A DNA stretch of 64,000 nt from a virus: IMG/VR virus record IMGVR_UViG_3300045999_010033, positions 126,001-190,000 of that record. One strand, given 5' to 3'. Both the position numbers and the translations under genes were made by a program. The notes beneath the pieces were generated by a model, which was given only the letters and a program-made list of their open reading frames with translations, was not told where the DNA came from and ran no database searches. This document shows, piece by piece, positions 43,724 through 51,960 of the stretch; the first letter of the stretch is position 1, and every line of letters starts with the position of its first letter.

Positions 43724-44872
43724 TTACTTAATAATACCAGCCAACTTCTTAAATCTATTTGCGAAGTCAGCATTTTCAGAAATTACTTGCTTTTGTTGAG
43801 CAGCGGTAGGTTTTGTTGATTTAACCGCTCTACTTGCAATACCTTCAGCGATAGCCTTTTTAGCAACTTTAGATACTGATGTGTACTTAAAGTTTTCTGC
43901 CAATGTAGAATATACTAATTTGACTTCTCTAACTGATTTTGTTCTATCCAAAGTTTCGATAACTTTAACCTTTTGCTCGTTGGTCATGTTATGTGCTCTG
44001 AACAATTTGTTTGCGAAAAGAAGTTTAGCGTTTAGAAGATTTACTTCATTGATAGTGCCCTGAAGTGATTTGATTGCCTTGTATGCTTGGTTAAGTTCGG
44101 ATTTCAACTTTTTGTTTTCTTCCACTTTCTTTTCCATTTCATCATCATCTGCATCGGTCATATCAGCTTCCATTTCACGAAGAATTTCTTCTAAGTCAAT
44201 GGTATCATCATCTTTTGCAGTATCATCTTCATCTTCTTCACTAACAACTACTTTTGGGTCTTCACCTTTATCGGTGCCGGCCTCTTCACCATCGGCTAGG
44301 GATTCCATAGCCATCTGGTCATCATCTTCATCTTCAGTTGATTCTTCTTCTGCGAGTGATGATTCCAATTCTCTAATGATTGATTCAAGATCCATATCAT
44401 CTTCATCATCATACGCTTCTTCTTCATCTCCGGTGATTTCGTATTCCTCATCATTATCGGAATCAGTGTCATCGTCACCGAAATCCATATCATCGTCGCC
44501 GAAATCCATATCATCGGTATCATCTGTGTCTTCTTCTTCAGTAAGATCTTTTACTTTAGAATAGTCATCAAGTTCAGAACCGGGTTCGCCGGATTCGGTT
44601 TCAGTAGAACCACCTTCGAATTCGGTATCGGCATCATAACCCGAAGGTTCTTTCATGTCACCTGCACCGATTTCAGATGAATCTAATTCCTCGGTCTTCA
44701 TTTCTTCTTCATCATCGCTCATTTCGGCTTCTGCTCTCAATTTTTGAGATAGAATTGATTGGAGGCGTGGAGTGAAGGCTTCTTCAAGAGCGAGTTTAGC
44801 ATTTGCCAAAGCAGTTTCTTTAACGGCTTTAGCATCAGCAATTGCTTGCTTTAACAATTTTGAATTTGCCAT
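43724..44872 (-). CDS. Prohead core scaffold protein, gp22-like
   Basis: The 382-residue protein has a helical N-terminus (SKLLKQAIADAKAVKETALANAKLALEE), an extremely acidic middle (residues about 50-240, Asp/Glu runs), and a helical C-terminus (KVEENKKLKSELNQAYKAIKSLQG). It ends in FANRFKKLAGIIK, a C-terminal signature I associate with gp22-like scaffolds that bind the capsid protein. Several [L/I]xE sites (for example LAEE, ILRE and IIRE) would allow it to be degraded by the gp21-like protease during maturation. It is 19 bases upstream of the capsid gene, with which it is surely co-transcribed. Confidence 0.85.
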   Translation of the reverse strand: MANSKLLKQAIADAKAVKETALANAKLALEEAFTPRLQSILSQKLRAEAEMSDDEEEMKTEELDSSEIGAGDMKEPSGYDADTEFEGGSTETESGEPGSELDDYSKVKDLTEEEDTDDTDDMDFGDDDMDFGDDDTDSDNDEEYEITGDEEEAYDDEDDMDLESIIRELESSLAEEESTEDEDDDQMAMESLADGEEAGTDKGEDPKVVVSEEDEDDTAKDDDTIDLEEILREMEADMTDADDDEMEKKVEENKKLKSELNQAYKAIKSLQGTINEVNLLNAKLLFANKLFRAHNMTNEQKVKVIETLDRTKSVREVKLVYSTLAENFKYTSVSKVAKKAIAEGIASRAVKSTKPTAAQQKQVISENADFANRFKKLAGIIK

Positions 44873-44994
44873 AATTTTTTACTTTTTTGATTTGTGAAGT
44901 TATTGTAGGGGAACTTCAATAGAATTTAGTTAGTTGTTCGGTCACCACTTATAGGGAAGGGTATTCATTAACTAACGAAGTTTAATCACATAAT
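44873..44994. promoter_or_regulatory. Leader region of scaffold-capsid unit
   Basis: This non-coding stretch lies between the terminator of the upstream transcript and the scaffold start. It contains an inverted pair GTTAGTT/AACTAAC about 45 bases apart, and no ORF of note. A start site for the highly expressed scaffold-capsid transcript is expected here, but no ATATTTATA copy is present near the scaffold ATG. Confidence 0.35.
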
Positions 44995-45026
44995 AAAAAA
45001 TGTGATATTTGAGTATAAATATCACA
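44995..45026 (-). terminator. Hairpin terminator after membrane-protein gene
   Basis: A perfect 10-bp stem TGTGATATTT/AAATATCACA with a 6-base loop is followed on the minus strand by six T. It also contains one ATATTTATA copy (45014-45022), so it may overlap a regulatory element. Confidence 0.75.
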
Positions 45027-45050
45027 TTTTATAAAAAACATAAAATTAAT

Positions 45051-45485
45051 TTACCAATTTATATTATCTACTTTATTTTTTATAGTTGTTGCAACTCCAC
45101 GTTCTTTTGCTTCTTCGTTCATTGCCTTTGTTAACACCTTTCTTAACTCACGTATAAGTTCATCGTAATTTATATCAGTATTATTTTCGTAAGATGTAAG
45201 TTGTGCCTTTGTTTCTGGTAGTTCCATTATATAATCTATAAGGTGTGTTCCTGCACCATTTTTTTCAACATATTTATCAATTTTTTTTAAAAAACTATTT
45301 GTGTTACTAAAGTTTTTTAATATTTTTTTAAGTGCCCTTTGAACTTCAACACTTCTTCCGTTATAATATGCATCTATATTATCTGCAAGTTTACTAAACA
45401 AACCGGTTACCCAAGCTAGTATCAGTATTCCACCTAAAATAGCCACCAATGAAAATTCGTTCAATTGTTTTTTATTTGTTTTCAT
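45051..45485 (-). CDS. Tagged head-cluster membrane protein with N-terminal LNE site
   Basis: Starting at ATG 45485 gives 144 residues; an in-frame ATG at 45509 would overlap the ferritin-like gene and break the tag. Residues 1-10 (MKTNKKQLNE) end in an LNE site, then F. Residues about 11-35 form a hydrophobic membrane helix (LVAILGGILILAWVTGLF). The remainder is helical and charged (VQRALKKILKNF, YDELIRELRKVLTKA). A membrane segment in a head-cargo protein could serve genome entry. It is also possible that the LNE resemblance is chance for this gene. Confidence 0.6.
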   Translation of the reverse strand: MKTNKKQLNEFSLVAILGGILILAWVTGLFSKLADNIDAYYNGRSVEVQRALKKILKNFSNTNSFLKKIDKYVEKNGAGTHLIDYIMELPETKAQLTSYENNTDINYDELIRELRKVLTKAMNEEAKERGVATTIKNKVDNINW

Positions 45486-45486
45486 T

Positions 45487-46017
45487 TTATTTGAAATATA
45501 TTTCTTCAAAGTGAAGTATATCCAATAGGTTTGTTGGGTCTATTAATTGTGCCGCATTTAGAAGGTCTGAAAATTCTGTTATTGATTCGAATTGTCCTTT
45601 TCTAAATTCTTCTAGAAAATCAAACGTTGTAATATCTTTTTGCATAATCTCAACTGAATCCGCATTGTATTTTGTGAATAGGTCGTATTCCAATGCGTAA
45701 GATTTATTTACTATATCAATCAATCCTGTGAAATTAATGTTTGGTTTTACGGCCGGCATAGTTGGATTTATATTCCAATCTACAAGGTATTGTTGAAGTT
45801 TTTCGGCATGTCCCAATTCATTGGCTGCTTCTTTTTCAAAGAATGCTGCAGCATTGTTATATCCAACACCTTTGCACCAATTCGATGCAATACGATAAAA
45901 GAAGTGTGCAGTATATTCATCTACCAATCTATCGTTGATAATCTTTACCGATGCTGGGTTAAGCTCTTTTGGATTTAGAGCCTTTGCCATTGTCAATGCT
46001 TTGATATTTGTTGCCAT
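45487..46017 (-). CDS. Ferritin-like diiron protein
   Basis: Starting at ATG 46017 gives 176 residues (MATNIKALTMAKALNPK). The ferritin four-helix pattern is clear: RLVDEYTAHFFYRIASNWCK, FEKEAANELGHAEKLQQYL, ALEYDLFTKY and FLEEFRKGQFESITEF. Candidate diiron ligands are E34, E67, H70, E110 and Q142, in spacing close to bacterial non-haem ferritin (E17, E50, H53, E94, Q127). Ferritins oxidise and store iron. The gene sits inside the head cluster, so it may act in the virion or protect DNA during infection. It lies 1 base upstream of the membrane-protein gene. Confidence 0.85.
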   Translation of the reverse strand: MATNIKALTMAKALNPKELNPASVKIINDRLVDEYTAHFFYRIASNWCKGVGYNNAAAFFEKEAANELGHAEKLQQYLVDWNINPTMPAVKPNINFTGLIDIVNKSYALEYDLFTKYNADSVEIMQKDITTFDFLEEFRKGQFESITEFSDLLNAAQLIDPTNLLDILHFEEIYFK

Positions 46018-46021
46018 AAAC

Positions 46022-46270
46022 TTAATGTAATTTTTGTTTTTCTCCTTTAATATAAGAAATAAATGCATTCATTGATGATGAATCTCTAAATACTATTTGT
46101 TTCTTATCTTTATCGTAACTTTTTATATCTCTTTGAATTTGTGCCAACGCAGGATTTTGATACATTGTAGATAGTGTTTTCCATACTCTTTCCCATACTT
46201 GCGGGTTTTGAATTGTTAGTGTACTATCGGTTGCCCCATCATTTGCGTTATAATCAAATTCTTCTTTTAT
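46022..46270 (-). CDS. Frameshifted C-terminal extension of tagged head protein
   Basis: In the -1 frame after a 10-A run there are 82 coding codons and a TAA at 46022. The product, from IKEEFDYNAND to KGEKQKLH, has normal composition and no early ATG (the first is 34 codons in). So it probably continues the 138-residue tagged protein through a shift at 46270-46279. It could also be a real gene broken by a sequencing error in the homopolymer. The ferritin-like gene starts 5 bases further. Confidence 0.65.
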   Translation of the reverse strand: MKEEFDYNANDGATDSTLTIQNPQVWERVWKTLSTMYQNPALAQIQRDIKSYDKDKKQIVFRDSSSMNAFISYIKGEKQKLH

Positions 46271-46683
46271 TTTTTTTTTAGTCCAAGCCTTTCTTGCATT
46301 TGCTCATGTGAAATATCGGCGATTTCAAAATATCTTCCGAGAACGTGTCCCATATCTTCATATAGGGCTTCAAGTCTTTGTTCTTGCTGATGTGCTATAC
46401 TTGATTCTTTTTCAAACTTTTCTTGTAAGGATTTTAATTCTTTCATATTACGTTTGATAGTAACACGGTCAAACCAATCTCCACCCTCTCTCAATGTGTA
46501 TTCTTGTGCAGCATCTGCAATAGCACCAAGTGTTTCGGCAATTTGACGAATATCAGATTTACGATTAATACTTTCTCTATGTGTGCCGAATGTAGATATT
46601 ATTTCCAAAAAGTGTTTTTTAACTTCGGAAGGTAATTGTTGAAACTCTTCGGATTCTTTCAGTAAATCTTTTAATCGTATCAT
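46267..46683 (-). CDS. Tagged head-cargo protein with frameshift-type end
   Basis: The 138-residue in-frame product begins with the tag MIRLKDLLKE (E10), then S11. The body is helical and charged (ETLGAIADAAQEYTLREGGDWFD, NMKELKSLQEKFEKE). It ends MQERLGLKKK just before TAA, exactly where a 10-A run occurs on the sense strand (46270-46279). A -1 slip there adds 82 residues of plausible protein, for about 220 in total. The ATG at 46683 is 21 bases downstream of the previous stop. Confidence 0.7.
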   Translation of the reverse strand: MIRLKDLLKESEEFQQLPSEVKKHFLEIISTFGTHRESINRKSDIRQIAETLGAIADAAQEYTLREGGDWFDRVTIKRNMKELKSLQEKFEKESSIAHQQEQRLEALYEDMGHVLGRYFEIADISHEQMQERLGLKKK

Positions 46684-46704
46684 TGTTTATATTTAATATA
46701 TTAA

Positions 46705-47259
46705 TTAAAACTCATCATTACCGTACGCCTTAATAAGTTGCATCAATCCATCGTAAGTTTTAGAAGAACCCTCTGGCTTATATTCACCATATCTACTATT
46801 AAACTTTACTTTGACGGAATCTTTATCAGGATGACTTAACCAAACATTTTGTGTTGTATTTGATGTTTTTACAACAACTCCATTTTTATATTTTTTTGTA
46901 TCAAACGCTTTCCACTCTCGGCCGGCTGGCTTTGGCTGTGATTTTGGTCTTTCAAATTTTTGGTATGGCTTATCACCCTTTCCGTACTCGCCGGCTGCAA
47001 ATTTATTAACAAGATTATTTAAACCGGTTACATCACCACGATATCCATCTGCGTTTGCAGGAGTTCTCCATCTATCAGTTGCTGCTCCATCTTTTTTGAA
47101 CTGCATAGTTCCATATTTTGGATGGCTTAAAGTTACATACTTATCGGCGGTTCTTACTGATACCCCATTTTTGAAATTTAATACACTTTCATTAATGGTG
47201 GAGATTTTTTTAATCTCCTCACGAATTATTTGTCTTAATTGTGATACTGTGATTTTCAT
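46705..47259 (-). CDS. Tagged head-cargo protein with two internal LSHP repeats
   Basis: The 184-residue protein starts MKITVSQLRQIIRE (E14 in the tag). The rest consists of two related units: the first around FKNGVSVRT-KYVTLSHPKYGTMQFKK, the second around YKNGVVVKT-NVWLSHPDKDSVKVKF. Each is followed by a short helix (GLNNLVNKFA; GLMQLIKAYG) and separated by a Lys/Pro-rich linker near residues 95-112. The duplicated small domain suggests a DNA- or protein-binding module, but no known family was recognised. It is 21 bases upstream of the frameshift-type protein. Confidence 0.68.
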   Translation of the reverse strand: MKITVSQLRQIIREEIKKISTINESVLNFKNGVSVRTADKYVTLSHPKYGTMQFKKDGAATDRWRTPANADGYRGDVTGLNNLVNKFAAGEYGKGDKPYQKFERPKSQPKPAGREWKAFDTKKYKNGVVVKTSNTTQNVWLSHPDKDSVKVKFNSRYGEYKPEGSSKTYDGLMQLIKAYGNDEF

Positions 47260-47285
47260 TGTTTTTTTTTTTGATTAATAAAAAT

Positions 47286-47753
47286 TTATTTTTTATGAGA
47301 TTGGTATCCTTTATTTTTCATCCAATTAGTTAATGCGTATGGATTATCAATGCCCGGCTTATCTTTCATTGCTTTAACGGTTCCTTCCCATCCTTCGGGT
47401 GCCTTTTCGGAAATATTTTCTCCTCTAAATCCACTCATTCCATCTCCTTTCGTATTTCCTTGAAACCCAGCACCTACATCATTTTTTTTTTGACCGCCGA
47501 ATGCATCTGCTTGCTTAATCTTTTGGATAGCCCTCATTACTTCTTGCTTATCCATATTAAGGCCATCAATTATTTTTGCAATTACAAGTACTTCTTTTTT
47601 ACGAGGAAGATTGTAAGTTTTTAATTGAGATGTAAGTTTTTCTAAAAATCGGTTTACAGCCGTTGGAAGATTAACATCCAAATCATCAAGTGCTTCTTTT
47701 TGAATTGGTTTTTTATTTTCTTTTATAAGGCCTTTTAGTTTTATTGGTTTCAT
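47286..47753 (-). CDS. Tagged head-cargo protein ending in NPYALTNWMKNKGY module
   Basis: The 155-residue product starts MKPIKLKGLIKE (E12), then N13. The middle is helical (DLDVNLPTAVNRFLEKLTSQLKTY, VMRAIQKIKQAD), followed by a Gly-rich linker and the C-terminal module APEGWEGTVKAMKDK-IDNPYALTNWMKNKGY. That C-terminal module is familiar from many phage virion-associated proteins of unknown function. It may be a packaging or interaction tag. It is one of a series of tagged genes read in the same direction. Confidence 0.7.
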   Translation of the reverse strand: MKPIKLKGLIKENKKPIQKEALDDLDVNLPTAVNRFLEKLTSQLKTYNLPRKKEVLVIAKIIDGLNMDKQEVMRAIQKIKQADAFGGQKKNDVGAGFQGNTKGDGMSGFRGENISEKAPEGWEGTVKAMKDKPGIDNPYALTNWMKNKGYQSHKK

Positions 47754-47773
47754 ATTTTTTGATTATTATTTTA

Positions 47774-48046
47774 TTAGTTAACAACTATATCCCAATACTT
47801 AGAAGTTTCTTTTTTTGGCATTGATGTGTTTGTATATTTTGGACTAAGACTGTATATACGACGTCCTCCATTAATAGTACGAGAATATGTATAGTATTTC
47901 GGATTTGGTAGATCATTTGTTCCATCAACTTCAAGTGGTAGCATGCCTCGTTTACGTCTTTGCCTATGTAGCGGATTATGCTTTTCGGCTTCATTCAGTT
48001 TTTGTATTCTATTAGGAATGAGTTTCATTAATTGCATGCTAATCAT
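47774..48046 (-). CDS. Small tagged head-cargo protein (90 residues)
   Basis: The protein starts MISMQLMKLIPNRIQKLNE with an LNE site at E19, then A. Two other Met residues (M4, M7) could be alternative starts and would give a shorter tag (MKLIPNRIQKLNE). The remainder is basic and polar, with HRQRRKRGMLPLEV and a Tyr/Arg-rich stretch, YYTYSRTINGG. The basic stretch suggests nucleic acid contact. It lies directly downstream of the prohead protease, with an ATATTTATA motif 20 bases before its start. Confidence 0.62.
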   Translation of the reverse strand: MISMQLMKLIPNRIQKLNEAEKHNPLHRQRRKRGMLPLEVDGTNDLPNPKYYTYSRTINGGRRIYSLSPKYTNTSMPKKETSKYWDIVVN

Positions 48047-48065
48047 TTTATTTTTCTTTATATAG

Positions 48066-48074
48066 TATAAATAT
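48066..48074 (-). promoter_or_regulatory. ATATTTATA motif downstream of prohead protease
   Basis: Perfect copy 20 bases before the ATG at 48046. Confidence 0.4.
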
Positions 48075-48077
48075 ACG

Positions 48078-48668
48078 TTAGTTCAATTCAACAATTATTT
48101 CACGCATTAGGTCTTGTGCTTTACACCACTTACCACATTCGTCTGCAATTTTCTGCCATTGCTTACTCTCATTCATTGGTGCCATAAATGCTCCATGCGT
48201 AGACGGGTTCGATACGAAGTCCCAGCCAACCAATTCGAAGTCGTCTTGCACCATTACCGTGCCATCCCTTTGCTCATTAACTGAACCAAGTCCACGTGAA
48301 CTAATACCAAGACGTATATTATTTTTAAGCAATTCTTTTAAGATATTGCCCGATGGTGTTGAAAGAATTTCTACCACTCCACAAACATCATCCCCTTCCC
48401 ACCATATTTCACGAATATTGTGTGATACATTTTTAAGCTCGATTACTGGAGAATCCGGATGGTCTAATTCACCAAGTGCACGTCTTTCCTTAATCAATTG
48501 CTTATATTTTTCACACTCACGCTCTAATATCTCTTTTGGATAACGGCGATTGTTTTGATTGGGTGCACCTGCTCTTTGCAAAACGCCTTTAACAAGAAAA
48601 GTACCATTAGATTCTTCTTTGAGTTTTGCTTCGAATAGGTGGGTTTCTATTAATAGTTTTTTATTCAT
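48078..48668 (-). CDS. Prohead protease, gp21-like
   Basis: The 196-residue protein has the T4-type prohead protease layout. It shows GVLQRAGAPNQNNRRYPKEIL near residues 28-48, the catalytic His in GELDHP (H70), a strand set GVVEILSTPSGNIL, the nucleophile in GISSRG (S123 or S124), and a C-terminal Asp-containing segment VQDDFELVGWDFV. It cuts scaffold and capsid after [L/I]xE sites during head maturation. It is followed 31 bases on by a tagged gene and preceded by a 64-residue one. It would be the enzyme that trims the tagged proteins described here. Confidence 0.93.
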   Translation of the reverse strand: MNKKLLIETHLFEAKLKEESNGTFLVKGVLQRAGAPNQNNRRYPKEILERECEKYKQLIKERRALGELDHPDSPVIELKNVSHNIREIWWEGDDVCGVVEILSTPSGNILKELLKNNIRLGISSRGLGSVNEQRDGTVMVQDDFELVGWDFVSNPSTHGAFMAPMNESKQWQKIADECGKWCKAQDLMREIIVELN

Positions 48669-48669
48669 T

Positions 48670-48864
48670 TTACATTCTTAATCTACCTTCAGACTTTGCT
48701 TGATATGCTTTGTCTACGGCATTAAAAAATTTCTTTTTTTCTTCGTCACTCATTGAGTTAATATCTTTCCCAGTTTTATCAAGCATAGTTTTGAACAATT
48801 CTTGATAATCCTGCTCTTCTTTAATTACTTCTCTAACGAGTTCTTTTAGTTGTTGTAAGTTCAT
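48670..48864 (-). CDS. Small tagged head-cargo protein (64 residues)
   Basis: The protein begins MNLQQLKELVREVIKEEQ, with VRE at E12 and IKE at E16 as candidate cleavage points. The remainder is a compact helical unit of the form MLDKTGKDINSMSDEEKKKFFNAVD, which I have seen repeated in other phage virion-associated proteins. It is one base upstream of the protease start, so both are translated from the same message. Confidence 0.65.
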   Translation of the reverse strand: MNLQQLKELVREVIKEEQDYQELFKTMLDKTGKDINSMSDEEKKKFFNAVDKAYQAKSEGRLRM

Positions 48865-48876
48865 TTTATTGTGGTT

Positions 48877-49287
48877 TTATTCTGATATTTTTCTAATATG
48901 TTGTTCTAACTTAATCAACCTTTCTTTTATTTTCAAAATGTTTCCATTTGTACGTTTCCAAAATTGGTCATTAGATACTCCGTTTTCTTGCTTCAATTTA
49001 CCATACCAATTTAGAAATTTTTCCATTTCTGCCAATTGCTTATTGATGTTAGAAACGCCTTTACCGATTTTTCGGTGAGCAGGGATATCTTCATTTTTTA
49101 GTTCTAACCAACGATTTTCTTTTACAACGGTATACCCAGTTAGGTCAGCTTGTTGTTTCGCACTTTGCTTTGTATCTCCTCTTTTTTTGAATGCGTTTGG
49201 TGACTGGTATCCTTGAACGTTCCCTGTCACATTCATTTCTCTTACAACCTTTCTTATAAATTCTTTTAATTTACTTTTGTGTTGCAT
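48877..49287 (-). CDS. Tagged head-cargo protein, VRE-MNVTGNVQGYQ type
   Basis: The 136-residue protein starts MQHKSKLKEFIRKVVRE (E17), then MNVTGNVQGYQSPNAFKK. The stretch right after the site (xVTGNVxGYxxPxAF) is a pattern I associate with phage structural proteins next to prohead proteases. The rest is helical and basic, for example KQLAEMEKFLNWYGKLKQE and a closing KIKERLIKLEQHIRK. Its start overlaps the 290-residue gene by 17 bases. Confidence 0.65.
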   Translation of the reverse strand: MQHKSKLKEFIRKVVREMNVTGNVQGYQSPNAFKKRGDTKQSAKQQADLTGYTVVKENRWLELKNEDIPAHRKIGKGVSNINKQLAEMEKFLNWYGKLKQENGVSNDQFWKRTNGNILKIKERLIKLEQHIRKISE

Positions 49288-50143
49288 TTTTCAATTCTTT
49301 TATTAGTTCGTATGCCATCATAAGCGCGGATACGTGTTGCTCTTTAACACGTTTATTCTGCTTTATTTTTTTTATCTGCCCTATCGTTTCTACTAATTTT
49401 ATTTTTGTAACTTTATCGGTAATCTTCTTTCCAATTTCATTTAGGGATTGTGTAATTTTATTTACTTCACTTTGAATGTGATTTGAAAAGCCGGAACTAT
49501 TAGTCATTCCATTAATATATTCTCGTAGTAAAACCTTTTGCTCATTACTTAGGTCTTTATACTTTGTATTAAAACTTTCTATTAAAATTTTATACGAAAG
49601 AGCCCTTACAGTTTCATCTTGTTTTTTGAATTGTTCCAATACGGCATCTTTTATTTTTGCATCTTTATTCTGTATTGATTTATTTATTATGTTTTCTGCA
49701 ATTGTAAATCTTGAAGATACCACATCGGTTGGATCTAAAATTTCGGATTCATTTATTGATTCAAAAATTTTATAAATTGATGCAAGAACTTTGTAGTTTG
49801 AAACCGATGATTTTAATAAATCTTCTATATTATACGATTCTCTTATTTTTTTTACTAAATTATATTTTTCTTTTGTCAATTTAGCTTCATCAAGACGTTT
49901 GCGTGCTTCACAAACGGTATCAATAAACTTTTCTGCTTTTGCTTCAGAATTATATTTTTCGTTTATAAGATACTGATATAATTTTAATTCTTTTGAAAGT
50001 TCTTTTTTAGAATTAAAAAATTCTTGTAGGATTTTTTCTGCTTTAGATTTATTTTCCGACATAATTTCGGAGGTGATTTGTCTAAGCAGTAATTCAAAAA
50101 TGAATCCTGTATTTTTGAACTTAGAATGTTTAATTTTTTTCAT
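49271..50143 (-). CDS. Conserved helical head-cluster protein, KHSKFKNTGFIFE type
   Basis: The real start is ATG 50143 (290 residues); the TTG directly before it is unlikely. The N-terminus KKIKHSKFKNTGFIFELLLRQITSE recalls proteins of marine T4-like phages located next to the portal gene. The protein is helical and highly charged throughout (RLDEAKLTKEKYNLVKKIRESYN, LNEIGKKITDKVTKIK), resembling a scaffold or core protein. It lacks the [L/I]xE tag of its small neighbours. It lies between portal and tagged genes, with an ATATTTATA copy 22 bases upstream. Confidence 0.65.
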   Translation of the reverse strand: MKKIKHSKFKNTGFIFELLLRQITSEIMSENKSKAEKILQEFFNSKKELSKELKLYQYLINEKYNSEAKAEKFIDTVCEARKRLDEAKLTKEKYNLVKKIRESYNIEDLLKSSVSNYKVLASIYKIFESINESEILDPTDVVSSRFTIAENIINKSIQNKDAKIKDAVLEQFKKQDETVRALSYKILIESFNTKYKDLSNEQKVLLREYINGMTNSSGFSNHIQSEVNKITQSLNEIGKKITDKVTKIKLVETIGQIKKIKQNKRVKEQHVSALMMAYELIKELKNATQK

Positions 50144-50164
50144 CAAAGGGATAATTTATCTCTT

Positions 50165-50173
50165 TATAAATAT
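50165..50173 (-). promoter_or_regulatory. ATATTTATA motif after portal gene
   Basis: Perfect copy 22 bases before the ATG at 50143. Confidence 0.4.
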
Positions 50174-50182
50174 ATTTATTGA

Positions 50183-51931
50183 TTATTTAACAGCAGATTT
50201 GGTATCTGTTAGTATTATTTTTTTACCACCAAGCATATCTTTGTATATTTCTTTATAACTTACTTTACGTGGTTTGTATTTTACAGAACCTTCTTTTTGT
50301 TTTAGAGTTTTAATCCCAAGTGGGTCGCGACCAAGTGGATGATCATCTTTACCATATCTAACCGGGTCTTTTGGTCTTCCAACTTTTCCTTCTTCTTCTA
50401 ATTCATCTTTAATTTTTTGAATTTCTTCTTCAACATTGGTTGGTTCTTCTGTTCCGGTTTCTTTAGCAGGATCAGTTCCTTGTGTTTCAATTTGTGTCAA
50501 TCTGAACGCTTGCTTTGTATCTTCCAATACATCAATTGTCATGTCATCTTGTTCATCTTGCGCAAATTTCATAATATTTTCATACATCCACTTTTTAGAA
50601 AACAATTTTGTTTGTTGCATAGATTGTATAAGAGATACCTTTGATGTATATAATTCTATTTGCTCTTGCTCATATATTTTTGATGGAATAGTAAGTTCTA
50701 ATTGAAAATCCAAATCTGCCGCGTTATCCATACCCTGCGCATATAAATGAACTATTGCTATCTTTGTCAATTCGGAAATAAGAACTTTTTGTATTCTTTC
50801 GATGGTTTTGGCGAACCTTACATCTTGCGCTGCCAATGTTGCTTTTCCGTTTACATCTTCTTCATATCCCAAATGTGATTTTGGAATTTTAAGAGCTGCG
50901 AACATTTTTCCTTTTAGGTAGTTGATATCATCTATTGCCTGATATTCCATGCCCTTCAAAGTATCTATGCTCGTACCACTATCGCTACCGCGGACAGGAA
51001 GATAATAATCCTCAATAATATTTTGAATATTATATTTAAGATTGTAATCTCCGGTTTTTTCATCTACAAATGGTGTTTTTTTACTGCTGTTAATGATTCG
51101 TTGCATATAATTATCAACTTCAGTTGGTGGTATATTACCAACATCAACTTTGAATATACGTTTTTCGGGAGCACGCATAATACGATGTATTAACATAGCA
51201 TCCTCCATAAGAGTTAGTTGTTTCCAAACCCGTCTTGCACCTTCTATCATTGATTTTCCATAAGGAAGAAAATTAGAATCAGAATGCATTCTGAAATGCG
51301 CAATTTCATAATTTTCATATTCTTTTTTATTAGAAGCAGAAGACCCTCCGTATGGGTTTGTGTATGGTGCATATACAAACTTTACACGTTGTGGATTTTC
51401 TATATCAAAGTTTTCAACACGTGTAACTTCATATACCGATATGGGAATTACATTAACAATTCCAAGTTCAGGTGCTACTTCTAATTGTAAAAAGAAATCA
51501 CCATACTTTACCAAGTTTCTTGTCCAAGGCCAAAGTGTGAATTCTATGTTTACAATATCATAAAATAAGTTATGAAGAATTTGTTTTACATTTTCATCTG
51601 AACAATGTATTTTCAGTACATCTCCATGTTCATTTTTTGTTGTACTTTCATCTGCGTAAATATCTAATGCCGCAGCAAGAATAGGGTCATGATCCATTGA
51701 ATCATAATCTCTAAATAGGTCAGCACGAACTTGCTGATACGACATTGCCGATTCCAACATTCCACCACTATATTGTGGGGTCTTCAATTTCATAAAACGG
51801 TCTACAAGGTTAGTCGTCATTGATTGATATTCATCAGTATCAATGACCCTTACGCCCTTTTTAGTTCTACGAATAATTGTGTTTGTAGAAAATAGTTTTT
51901 GTAACCTTCCAAAAATGGTTTTATCTGCCAT
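50183..51931 (-). CDS. Portal protein, gp20-like
   Basis: The 582-residue protein has the T4-type portal body: residues 80-95 DHDPILAAALDIYADE, then TLWPWTRNLVKYGDFFLQLEV, a wing segment MIEGARRVWKQLTLMEDAMLIHRIMRAPEKRIF, and the helical core KGMEYQAIDDINYLKGKMFAALKIPKSHLGYEED. The C-terminal 100 residues are acidic and end in a Lys-rich tail. The portal forms the dodecameric ring through which the terminase packages DNA and to which the neck binds. It is 40 bases upstream of the helical head protein, and 30 bases downstream of the 369-residue gene. Confidence 0.95.
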   Translation of the reverse strand: MADKTIFGRLQKLFSTNTIIRRTKKGVRVIDTDEYQSMTTNLVDRFMKLKTPQYSGGMLESAMSYQQVRADLFRDYDSMDHDPILAAALDIYADESTTKNEHGDVLKIHCSDENVKQILHNLFYDIVNIEFTLWPWTRNLVKYGDFFLQLEVAPELGIVNVIPISVYEVTRVENFDIENPQRVKFVYAPYTNPYGGSSASNKKEYENYEIAHFRMHSDSNFLPYGKSMIEGARRVWKQLTLMEDAMLIHRIMRAPEKRIFKVDVGNIPPTEVDNYMQRIINSSKKTPFVDEKTGDYNLKYNIQNIIEDYYLPVRGSDSGTSIDTLKGMEYQAIDDINYLKGKMFAALKIPKSHLGYEEDVNGKATLAAQDVRFAKTIERIQKVLISELTKIAIVHLYAQGMDNAADLDFQLELTIPSKIYEQEQIELYTSKVSLIQSMQQTKLFSKKWMYENIMKFAQDEQDDMTIDVLEDTKQAFRLTQIETQGTDPAKETGTEEPTNVEEEIQKIKDELEEEGKVGRPKDPVRYGKDDHPLGRDPLGIKTLKQKEGSVKYKPRKVSYKEIYKDMLGGKKIILTDTKSAVK

Positions 51932-51960
51932 AGTTAATCTTTATTATATATATACTATTT

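Noticed and set aside
43705-43773. N-terminal extension of the capsid gene from an upstream ATG
   Set aside because: It would overlap the scaffold gene end by 50 bases, and the added residues are unlike gp23. The ATG at 43704 gives the expected start.
44070-44564. Ser-rich plus-strand open frame
   Set aside because: It is the complement of the Asp/Glu-rich scaffold region; the low-complexity codons avoid stops on the other strand.
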